Source of the DNA: UBA2396 sp038042175 | Lineage (GTDB): Bacteria; Planctomycetota; Phycisphaerae; Phycisphaerales; UBA1924 | Direction: 5' to 3' | DNA length: 64,000 bases | Assembly: GCA_964358855.1 (NCBI GenBank) | Contig: CAYHQQ010000001.1 | Location: forward strand, 1 to 64,000 | Part shown: positions 30,760-38,375 of the stretch, in pieces | How positions within the stretch are numbered: the first letter of the stretch is position 1 | How the letters are laid out: each line of letters starts with the position of its first letter | Program-made: the position numbers and the translations under genes | Notes under the pieces: generated by a model | The model's input: the letters and a program-made list of their open reading frames with translations, nothing else | Told to the model about the DNA's origin: nothing | Databases searched by the model: none

Positions 30760-32967
30760 ATGTCCGACCCCCATCCCCCCCACTCCATTCCGGCGCAGCC
30801 GCAGATGGCTCTCACGACGCCGCTGGCGCTGGTGCCGGGAGTACCGCCGAATCTGGCGGAGGCGATGGCGATGATGGGGGTGACGAATGTCGGGCGGTTT
30901 CTGGCGCACCTGCCGCTGCGGCATGAGATTCAGGAGGCCGAATCGGCCATCGGGGAGATCGTGGCGGGGCGGATCGTGTCGGCGAGGGGCGAGGTGACGG
31001 CGACAAAGGTCTGGCCCCGCGGGCCCAAGCCGCGGCTGGAGGCGGTGCTGCACGACGGGACGGGGCGGCTTGAGGTGCTGTGGTTCAACATGATGTACCT
31101 GCGGGAGAAGATCAAGCCGGGTGTGAGGCTGCGGGTGCAGGGGAAGGCGACCAAACGGGGGTCGGGGGTGCAGCTGGTGAATCCTCGCCATGAGGTACTG
31201 CACCCGGGGAACGAGGATCCGCCGCCCAGGGATTCGCGGGTGAGGCCGGTGTATCCGGCGAGCGAACTGATCCGGGCGTGGCAGGTGGAGAAGCTGGCGG
31301 CCTTGGTCTTGCCGATGGCGTGGCCATTGCTTGAGGATCACCTGACGCCGGAGTATCGGGCGGCACGGAGTCTGCCGTCGCTGGGCGAGGCGTATCGGAT
31401 GATGCACGCGCCCGAGAGCACCGACGAGGTGCTGATGGGGCGGAGGCGGCTGGCGTACGACGAGCTCCTGCTCCTGCAGCTGGGCGTGCACATGAAGCGG
31501 TGGCACCTGCGGAGGTCGCTGCGAGCGCCGGATCTGCGGTGGAACGAGGCGGTGGACAAGGAGATCAAGGGGCGATTTCCGTTTGCGTTGACGGCGTCGC
31601 AGGAGACGGTGGTGAGAGAGATCGCGGCGGATTTGTCGAAACCGACGCCGACGAATCGGCTGGTGCAGGGGGACGTGGGGTCGGGCAAGACGGTCGTTGC
31701 GCTCTATGCGATGCTGATGGCGGTGATGTCGAAGCATCAGGCGGCGCTGATGGCGCCGACGGAGATCCTGGCGGAGCAGCACTTCCAGAGCGTCAAGCGG
31801 ATGCTCTCTGGAGGCGGCGTGCGGGTGGAGCTGCTTACGGGCGGCATGGAGCCGGCGACGCGGGCGCGGATCATCGCGGGGCTTGGCTCGGGGTCGGTGG
31901 ACATTGTGATCGGGACGCACGCGCTCTTGACCGAGGATGTGAGGTTCCAATCGCTGGCGGTGTGCGTGATCGATGAGCAGCATCGCTTTGGCGTGCATCA
32001 GCGGGCGGGTCTGCGTGCCAAGGGGGGCGGGGGCGGAGGGGAGACGGGCATCACGCCGCACGTGGTGGTGATGACGGCGACGCCGATTCCAAGGACGCTG
32101 GCGATCACGCTCTTTGGCGATCTGGACATCTCGGTAATCGACGGGATGCCGCCGGGGCGCAAGCCGGTGCGGACCAGGGTCATCGATGCGGCGGAGCGGC
32201 ACACGGTCTACCAGGAGGTGCGTAAGCGGCTGGACGCGGGTGAGCAGGCGTTTGTCGTGGTGCCGGCGATCGGCGAGGAGGATGACGAGCGGATGGGGGT
32301 TGAGCCGACGGCGGATGGGGAGCTGGTGTCGGCGCGGTCGCTGGTGCGGGAGCTGGAGGCGGGGGCGTTTGCCGGCAAGCGGGTGGCGGCGATGCACAGC
32401 AGACTTCGCAAGGCGACGCGGGACTCGATCATGGAGCGATTCCGTGCGGGATTGATCGACGCGCTGGTGGCGACGACGGTGATCGAGGTGGGCGTGGATA
32501 TTCCCGGGGCGACGGTGATGGTGGTGGAGCACGCCGAGCGCTTCGGGCTGGCGCAGCTGCACCAGCTGCGGGGGCGGGTGGGGCGCGGGGAGAGGCCCTC
32601 GGTGTGCTATCTGATCGCCGATGCGCCGGCGATCGCGGCGACCCCGACCACTCCTGGCGCCGGGACGAATGAGGTGGCGGTGGCAAGGCTGGCGGTGATG
32701 GAGAAGACCAACGACGGGTTTGTGCTGGCGGAGAAGGACATGGAGCTGCGCGGACCGGGCGAGTTGTTCGGGACGCGGCAGTCGGGGCTGCCGCCGTTCA
32801 AGGTGGCGGACCTGATGCGAGACCGGGAGCTTCTGGCGATGGCACGGCGTGATGCGGCGGAGTGGATCGAGCGGTCGCCGATCCTGGCGGCGCCGGAGGA
32901 GGCTTTGGTGCGACGGCGGCTCTTGAAATCGTTTGGCGAGTCGCTGGGGTTGGGGGATGTGGGATGA
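30760..32967 (+). CDS. recG: ATP-dependent DNA helicase RecG
   Basis: Branch-migration helicase that remodels stalled forks and Holliday junctions. 735 aa. The N-terminal wedge/OB part (SARGEVTATKVWPRGPKPRL) is followed by SF2 motifs: Walker A GDVGSGKT (about 304-311), 'MAPTEILAEQHFQ' (Ia), DEQHRFG (II, DEQH-type of RecG), TATPIPRTLA (III), 'VATTVIEVGVDIPGA' (V) and QLRGRVGRG (VI). All catalytic motifs are intact. ATG 30760 was chosen because of the -10-like box 6 nt upstream. The TGA stop overlaps the next ATG (32964). Confidence 0.96.
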   Translation: MSDPHPPHSIPAQPQMALTTPLALVPGVPPNLAEAMAMMGVTNVGRFLAHLPLRHEIQEAESAIGEIVAGRIVSARGEVTATKVWPRGPKPRLEAVLHDGTGRLEVLWFNMMYLREKIKPGVRLRVQGKATKRGSGVQLVNPRHEVLHPGNEDPPPRDSRVRPVYPASELIRAWQVEKLAALVLPMAWPLLEDHLTPEYRAARSLPSLGEAYRMMHAPESTDEVLMGRRRLAYDELLLLQLGVHMKRWHLRRSLRAPDLRWNEAVDKEIKGRFPFALTASQETVVREIAADLSKPTPTNRLVQGDVGSGKTVVALYAMLMAVMSKHQAALMAPTEILAEQHFQSVKRMLSGGGVRVELLTGGMEPATRARIIAGLGSGSVDIVIGTHALLTEDVRFQSLAVCVIDEQHRFGVHQRAGLRAKGGGGGGETGITPHVVVMTATPIPRTLAITLFGDLDISVIDGMPPGRKPVRTRVIDAAERHTVYQEVRKRLDAGEQAFVVVPAIGEEDDERMGVEPTADGELVSARSLVRELEAGAFAGKRVAAMHSRLRKATRDSIMERFRAGLIDALVATTVIEVGVDIPGATVMVVEHAERFGLAQLHQLRGRVGRGERPSVCYLIADAPAIAATPTTPGAGTNEVAVARLAVMEKTNDGFVLAEKDMELRGPGELFGTRQSGLPPFKVADLMRDRELLAMARRDAAEWIERSPILAAPEEALVRRRLLKSFGESLGLGDVG

Positions 32968-33980
32968 GCACGGCGAGGCGGTACATCTGTCACAGGGCGG
33001 GGGGGCCGATTGAGATCGACGCCGACCTTGAGAAGGCGGTGTGGCGGGATGTGGCGTGGACCGAGGATTACGTGGATATCGAGGGAGATGCGAGGCCCAG
33101 GCCGACGTGGCGGACGCGTCACAAGATGCTGTGGGATGAGAAGTGCCTGTACATGCTGGCGGAGATGGAGGAGCCGCACGTGTGGGCGAGCCTGACCGAG
33201 CACGACTCGATCGTGTACCACGACAACGACTGGGAGGCGTTTGTCGGGCCCGAGGGGAGCAACCACAACTATTACGAGCTTGAGATCAACGCGCTGGGGA
33301 CGGTGTTCGATTTGTGGTTGCCCAAGCCTTATCGCGAGGGAGTGAGGGCGGACCATGACTGGAATGTGAGTGGGCTGCGCAAGGCGGTGCGTGTGCACGG
33401 GACGTTGAACGATCCGAGCGACACGGACCGCGGGTGGGTGGTGGAACTTGCGTGGCCTTGGGAGGCGTTCGACAGGCACGATCGGGACGTGGCGCCGGTG
33501 CCGCCGCGGGACGGGGACGTGTGGAGGATGAACTTCTCGCGGGTGCAGTGGGATCTGGAGGTTGTGGAGGGGCGGTATCGCAAGGTTGCGGGAAGGCCCG
33601 AGCACAACTGGGTGTGGTCGGCGCAGGGGATGGTGGACATGCACCAGCCGGAACGGTGGGGGTGCGTGCAGTTCAGTGAGCGTCGGGCGGACGAGGGGGC
33701 CCCGGCGTTCAGGGAGGATGAGACGCGGGATGCACGGGAGGTGCTGATGGCGTTGTATCGCGCCCAGGTGGAGCACCGAAGGAGCGCCGGGAGCTGGGGA
33801 TCGCCGGGGGAATTGTCGGGCGGGACCTGGGTATGGGGCTCCGATGAGGGAGAGCTGGAGTTCGCACTGACGAGCGAAGGTTGGGCCGCACGGACGCGGG
33901 TTGAGACAACCTGCGGCCCGGTTCTGGTACACTGCCGGCAGGATAGTTTGCTTTGGGTTGAGCCCGTGAAGGGCGCGTGA
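32964..33980 (+). CDS. Carbohydrate-binding family 9-like (CBM9-like) protein
   Basis: 338 aa, no signal peptide. 'IEIDADLEKAVWRDVAWTED' then 'TRHKMLWDEKCLYMLAEMEE', 'DNDWEAFVGPEGSNHNYYEL', 'WVVELAWPWEAF' and 'DVWRMNFSRVQW' follow the order seen in the CBM9_2/DOMON-like domains (beta-sandwich that starts with 'I.IDG.L.E..W'). In enzymes this domain binds sugars; stand-alone cytoplasmic members are common but uncharacterised. The start (ATG 32964) overlaps the recG stop by 4 nt (ATGA); that overlap suggests translational coupling. Function in DNA repair is unlikely. Confidence 0.75.
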   Translation: MSTARRYICHRAGGPIEIDADLEKAVWRDVAWTEDYVDIEGDARPRPTWRTRHKMLWDEKCLYMLAEMEEPHVWASLTEHDSIVYHDNDWEAFVGPEGSNHNYYELEINALGTVFDLWLPKPYREGVRADHDWNVSGLRKAVRVHGTLNDPSDTDRGWVVELAWPWEAFDRHDRDVAPVPPRDGDVWRMNFSRVQWDLEVVEGRYRKVAGRPEHNWVWSAQGMVDMHQPERWGCVQFSERRADEGAPAFREDETRDAREVLMALYRAQVEHRRSAGSWGSPGELSGGTWVWGSDEGELEFALTSEGWAARTRVETTCGPVLVHCRQDSLLWVEPVKGA

Positions 33981-34001
33981 AACGGACAAACGGAGGCGGA
34001 C

Positions 34002-34991
34002 ATGACGATCGAACTCTCACGGCGAGGGATGTTGGCGGGGCTGGCGGCGGTCGGGGCGAGCGTTGGGCTGGGAGGGCTCGCGCGGGGGTCGATGCTCGAG
34101 CGTCCTCTCCCCAAGGGGGCGGCGGCGAAGCGATCGATCCGGCTGGCCCACCTGACCGACTCGCACATCCAACCGGAGCTTGGTGCGGATCAGGGCACGG
34201 CGGCGTGTTTCAGGCATGCGCAGTCGCAGAAGGACAAGCCCGAGCTGATCCTGACGGGCGGCGATCACGTGATGGACTCGCTGGCGACCGACGACGCGAG
34301 AACGACGCTGCAATGGGACCTGTGGAAGAAGGTGCTCAAGAGCGAGTCGTCGCTGCCGGTCAAGTCGGCGGTGGGAAACCACGACTGCTGGGGATGGAAC
34401 AAGAAGAAGAGCAAGACGGCGGGGACGGAGGCGAACTACGGCAAGAAGCGGGCGTGCGAGGTGTTCGGGCGGGAGAAGCCCTACACGTCGTGGGACCAGG
34501 CCGGGTGGCACTTTGTGATCCTCGACAGCATCACCGACCTGGGGCAGGGAGACGGGGGGTATCTCGGGAGGCTGGACAACGAGCAGCTCGCGTGGCTCGA
34601 GGGTGATCTGGCGGGGGTGAAGAAGGAGACGCCGGTGCTGATCCTGTCGCACATTCCGATCGTCGCGGGGTGCATCTGGGACGGGAACACGACGCTGAAC
34701 GCGGCCAACAAGCTGGAGATCAACGGCGGGCTGGTGCACACCGACGCGGGGGCGCTGATCAAGCTCTTCCAGAAGCATCCCAACGTGAAACTCTGCATCT
34801 CGGGGCACGTGCACCTGGTCGATCGGGTGGATTACAACGGGGTGACGTACCTGTGCAACGGGGCGGTGAGCGGCGGGTGGTGGAAGGGGAACCACAAGCA
34901 GTGCGAGCCGGGGTACGCGATGATCGACCTGTTCGACGACGGGACCTTCAAGAGCGAGTACCAGACGTACGGGTGGAAGGCCAAGAGCTGA
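34002..34991 (+). CDS. Tat-exported metallophosphoesterase
   Basis: 329 aa. The N-terminus has a twin-arginine signal (LSRRGMLAGLAAVGASVGLG). Calcineurin-like metallophosphoesterase motifs are in order: LTDSHIQ (D-x-H), GGDHVMD, GNHD, SHIP and GHVH, so the binuclear metal site looks complete. Export by Tat suggests that metals are inserted before secretion. Likely acts on phosphoesters outside the cytoplasm; the substrate is unknown. GGAGG at 33992-33996, 5 nt before ATG 34002, sets the start. It is 21 nt after the CBM9-like gene. Confidence 0.88.
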   Translation: MTIELSRRGMLAGLAAVGASVGLGGLARGSMLERPLPKGAAAKRSIRLAHLTDSHIQPELGADQGTAACFRHAQSQKDKPELILTGGDHVMDSLATDDARTTLQWDLWKKVLKSESSLPVKSAVGNHDCWGWNKKKSKTAGTEANYGKKRACEVFGREKPYTSWDQAGWHFVILDSITDLGQGDGGYLGRLDNEQLAWLEGDLAGVKKETPVLILSHIPIVAGCIWDGNTTLNAANKLEINGGLVHTDAGALIKLFQKHPNVKLCISGHVHLVDRVDYNGVTYLCNGAVSGGWWKGNHKQCEPGYAMIDLFDDGTFKSEYQTYGWKAKS

Positions 34992-35022
34992 GCGCGGGCC
35001 CCCGTGCGTCCGCAGGGCCTGA

Positions 35023-35028
35023 TATAGT
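35023..35028 (+). promoter_or_regulatory. -10 box for the pspA-like gene
   Basis: TATAGT (in CTGATATAGTTGG), about 50 nt before the GTG start at 35079. No convincing -35. Confidence 0.45.
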
Positions 35029-35078
35029 TGGCGGATCGTTCGCGTTGGCGGGGTGGATGGACTAACAAGGAGCACCCG

Positions 35079-35828
35079 GTGTTCAGCAGAATTGCAAATC
35101 TGATCAAGGGATTCCTCAGCCTTTTCGTGTCGGGCGTCGAGAGGCGCAACCCCGAGGCCCTGCTGGAGGTTGAGCGTGAGAATCTGCGCAAGCAGATCGG
35201 GCAGTACAACCAGGGGCTGGCGAGCCACGCCGGCCTTTGCGAGCGCCTGATGTCGCAGGTGAAGAAACTGGAGGCCGACGAGAAGGACCTGCGGGCCAAG
35301 ACCGCGGCGAACCTGAAGGTGGGCAACAAGCAGGCGGCGGGGCAGTACGCCCTGCGGCTCCAGACGGTGACGCGTGAGCTGACGGAGAATCGCGCGCAGC
35401 TCGAGTCGGCGGAGACGACGTACCAGAACCTGCTCAAGGCCCGGGACGTGGCGATCAGCACGGCCCAGTCCAAGCTCGAGGCGCTGCGTCGCGATCTGGA
35501 TGGGCTGAAGGTCAAGAAGGCGATGGCGGAGCTGACGGAGATGGCCAGCGGGATGATCACGACCATCGGCGGCTCGGGCGACACGCTCGACAGGCTGCAC
35601 AAGATGGTCAACGAGGACAAGGAGAAGGCCGCCGGGCGGGTTCGCGTCGCCCAGGACACGATGAACATGGGGGACGTGAAGCTCAAGGAGGCGGAGCAGT
35701 CGGCGCTGGCGGACCAGGCTCTGGCCGACTTTGCGGCGGCGGAGGGGATCACGATTCCCGGGGCCGCGGCGAGCGCGCCGGCCGACGCGACCAAGTCGAT
35801 GGGCCCGAGCGATGCGCTCAAGAACTGA
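35079..35828 (+). CDS. PspA/IM30 family protein
   Basis: 249 aa, almost entirely helical coiled coil after an amphipathic N-terminal helix (FSRIANLIKGFLSLFVSGVE), the membrane-binding helix of the PspA/Vipp1 (ESCRT-III-like) family. The main body is rich in heptads (ERLMSQVKKLEADEKDLRAK, 'VTRELTENRAQLESAETTYQ'), and the C-terminus is a flexible Ala/Pro tail. PspA proteins polymerise on stressed membranes. Start: AAGGAG followed 6-7 nt later by GTG 35079; the preceding open frame has no similarity. It is followed by an AAA+ ATPase gene, an arrangement that recalls ESCRT-III/Vps4-type pairing. Confidence 0.8.
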   Translation: MFSRIANLIKGFLSLFVSGVERRNPEALLEVERENLRKQIGQYNQGLASHAGLCERLMSQVKKLEADEKDLRAKTAANLKVGNKQAAGQYALRLQTVTRELTENRAQLESAETTYQNLLKARDVAISTAQSKLEALRRDLDGLKVKKAMAELTEMASGMITTIGGSGDTLDRLHKMVNEDKEKAAGRVRVAQDTMNMGDVKLKEAEQSALADQALADFAAAEGITIPGAAASAPADATKSMGPSDALKN

Positions 35829-35906
35829 CGATCGGTCGGGCGTCACGAGCGTCTAACCACATCGCGCGCGTGCCGTCGATCGCACCGCGCCTTTGCACCA
35901 CAAACC

Positions 35907-37628
35907 ATGTCCAAGACCGTCACCCCCCCACCCCCACCCCCACTCGAGTCCGCGGCGCAGGATGCGTCGCTGCCAGCGTGGGCGAGCGAGCTGGTGACGC
36001 TGTACGAGTCCAACTCGGCGAGCCAGTTTCTTCTCTCGGGCAACGTGGGCGACTCGATCCTGATTCCGGCGGGTGCGGAGGGCGAGAAGGCCGAGCTCGG
36101 GACGCTGACCGACTACATCGCCCGGGTGCTGCTGCCGCGGTTTGACGTGGTGATCAGCTATGACCTGGGCAACGGGATTCGGGTCGAAAAGGGCGGGGAG
36201 ATTTTCGGCCAGTGGCCGACGTTCAAGGCGGCGGCGAACGTGCCCCGGGAGCCTCGGCAGGCGGTGGAGTTCATCTCGTCATATCTGCGGTACGTGAACA
36301 ATCTGAGGCTGATGGGGCAGCGGCCGGTGCACGTGGCGGTGTTCGTTCGTTCGGCGTCGCTCATCGCGCCCGACACGCGCGGGGGCGTGAACTACGACCT
36401 TTCGGCGCTGGCGCTGCATCTGCGGAGTTGGGGGACGGACCCGGCGCTGACCGCGCACCCGCAGGCGACGTTTTTGATCACGGAGAATCTGAGCGATCTG
36501 CACCAGCTGATCGTCAACAACGCGCGGGCGGCGCGAGTGCTGGTGCCGCTGCCGACACCCGAGGAGCTCCGGCGGGCCCTTGTCACCATCGCGCACAGGT
36601 ACCCGCTGGCGCTGGGCGAGATGGTGAAAGACCTGTCGGTACCGGCGGGGGCGTTGGCGGGCACGGCGCTTTCGGCGGTGGAGAGCATGCTCAAAACGCG
36701 CCAGCACAAAAAGCAGCCGATCGCCGACACGGATCTGATGGCGATCAAGAAGCAGATCGTGGAGCACGACACGGGCGGGCTCATCGAGTTCATCAAGCCC
36801 GACCGGACGCTCGACGACATTCACGGCATGGAGAAGGTGAAGGCGTGGCTGGGGCAGGACATTGCGCTGTGGAAGGCCAACGACCTGGCGGCGCTGCCGA
36901 TGGGGTACCTGATCTGCGGGCCGGTGGGGACGGGCAAGACGTTCATGGTGGAGTGCATGGCGGGATCGGCGGGTGTGCCGATGGTGAAGCTCAAGAACTT
37001 CCGCGACCGGTGGGTGGGCTCGACGGAGTCGAATCTGGAGACGATTTTCAGGCTGCTGCACGCCCTTGGGCGGTGCTGCGTGTTCATCGACGAGGCGGAC
37101 CAGGCGCTGGGGAGCCGTCAGGCCGACAGCGGGGACAGCGGCGTGGGCGGGCGTGTGTACTCGATGTTCGCGCAGGAGATGAGCGACACTCGTAATCGCG
37201 GGAAGATCATGTGGATTCTGGCGAGCAGCCGTCCGGATCTGATCGAGGTGGACCTCAAGCGTCCGGGGCGGGTGGACGTGAAGATCCCGCTCTTGCCCAC
37301 GACGACGCCGGCGGAGGGTTGGGGGTTGCTCAGGGCGTTGGCGAAGAAGCGGGGCGTGGTGGTCGACAAGGAGTTGCCCAAGGCGCTGGAGGGGCGGATA
37401 CCGCTGCGGCTCACGCCCGGGGCGGCCGAGGCGCTGGCGGTCAAGGTGTATCGCATGACGCGGACGAGTCCGGGGCTCTCGGCGATCGACGCGCTGGCGG
37501 CCTGTTTGTCGGACTATCAACCGCCGGTGGCGCCGGAGATCATGCAGTTTCAGATCGATATCGCGGTGCGTGAGGCGAGCGATCTGGAGTTTGTGCCGCA
37601 GGTGTATCGAAAGGTGGCACAGGTCTGA
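35907..37628 (+). CDS. AAA+ ATPase next to a PspA-like gene
   Basis: 573 aa. The N-terminal 270 residues are unassigned (Pro-rich start, then an alpha-beta region FLLSGNVGDSILIPAG). The AAA+ core contains Walker A GPVGTGKT (338-345), 'FRDRWVGSTESNLETIF', Walker B CCVFIDEAD, sensor 1 'ILASSRPDLIEV' and the arginine-finger region DLKRPGRVD. The order is like that of the FtsH/Vps4/RuvB-like classical AAA clade. There is no transmembrane segment or protease motif. Located 78 nt downstream of the pspA-like gene on the same strand. Remodelling of PspA filaments is an attractive but untested role. Confidence 0.82.
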   Translation: MSKTVTPPPPPPLESAAQDASLPAWASELVTLYESNSASQFLLSGNVGDSILIPAGAEGEKAELGTLTDYIARVLLPRFDVVISYDLGNGIRVEKGGEIFGQWPTFKAAANVPREPRQAVEFISSYLRYVNNLRLMGQRPVHVAVFVRSASLIAPDTRGGVNYDLSALALHLRSWGTDPALTAHPQATFLITENLSDLHQLIVNNARAARVLVPLPTPEELRRALVTIAHRYPLALGEMVKDLSVPAGALAGTALSAVESMLKTRQHKKQPIADTDLMAIKKQIVEHDTGGLIEFIKPDRTLDDIHGMEKVKAWLGQDIALWKANDLAALPMGYLICGPVGTGKTFMVECMAGSAGVPMVKLKNFRDRWVGSTESNLETIFRLLHALGRCCVFIDEADQALGSRQADSGDSGVGGRVYSMFAQEMSDTRNRGKIMWILASSRPDLIEVDLKRPGRVDVKIPLLPTTTPAEGWGLLRALAKKRGVVVDKELPKALEGRIPLRLTPGAAEALAVKVYRMTRTSPGLSAIDALAACLSDYQPPVAPEIMQFQIDIAVREASDLEFVPQVYRKVAQV

Positions 37629-37775
37629 GCCCGAGGTGTCGAGCGCGACGACGATGGCAAGGGCGTTGGAGCGATCCATGGAGTCATCGCGGGAGGCCCG
37701 ACGAGCCTAACTTTTCTGGCCGGGGTGGGGTTCCTTGTCGGGCACGACCCGGAGAGTCCTTAGGGAGTTTCGACC

Positions 37776-38330
37776 ATGCGGGCCTATTTTGAAGGCGTGA
37801 TCGCGCGATCGATCGTTGTACTGGCGCTTCTGGCTCCTGCGGCCTGTTCCACCGCGCCCCAGAGTGAGGGGGGCAAGGTGATCATTCAGAACCAGAGCGC
37901 GAGGTCGGTTGCGACGGCCAAGAAGAACGATCCTTCGCTCGCGCGGGTGCTCGAGGAGGCGGCGGGGTACGCGGTCTTTCCGAACGTGGGCAAGGGGGCG
38001 GTGGCGATCGGCGGGGCGTACGGCAGGGGCGTGCTGTACGAGGGGGGAGAGTTTGCCGGGTACTGCGACCTGACGCAGGCGTCGATCGGGTTCGCGCTGG
38101 GCGGTCAGGAGTACACGGAGATCATCGCGTTCAAGACCCAGGATGCGCTGAGCTCGTTCAAGAACGGGACGTTCGAGTTTGGTGCGCAGGCGACGGCGGT
38201 GGCCCTGTACTCGGGCGCGGGGGCGAACGCGAGGTACTCCGGCGGCGTTGCGGTTTTCACGATGGATGAGGCGGGGCTGATGTACGAGGCTTCGATCGGC
38301 GGGCAGAGTTTCAGCTACCAGGCCAAGTGA
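37776..38330 (+). CDS. SYLF/YSC84-domain lipoprotein
   Basis: 184 aa. A lipoprotein signal peptide ends in a lipobox (LLAPAAC, Cys24). The mature part is a SYLF (YSC84-like, lipid-binding) domain: LARVLEEAAGYAVFPNVGKG, 'AVAIGGAYGRGVLYEGGEF', 'DLTQASIGFALGGQEYTEII' and 'FEFGAQATAVAL'. SYLF domains bind phosphoinositides in eukaryotes; bacterial ones are envelope lipoproteins (BPSL1445-like). GGGAG at 37763-37767, 8 nt before the ATG, fixes the start. It sits after PspA and the AAA+ ATPase, so the cluster may deal with membrane maintenance. It converges on the first gene of the dockerin island. Confidence 0.85.
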   Translation: MRAYFEGVIARSIVVLALLAPAACSTAPQSEGGKVIIQNQSARSVATAKKNDPSLARVLEEAAGYAVFPNVGKGAVAIGGAYGRGVLYEGGEFAGYCDLTQASIGFALGGQEYTEIIAFKTQDALSSFKNGTFEFGAQATAVALYSGAGANARYSGGVAVFTMDEAGLMYEASIGGQSFSYQAK

Positions 38331-38375
38331 GCGCGGAGTGAGCGCGATGGACGCGCGCGCCCGGAGCGAGCGGCC

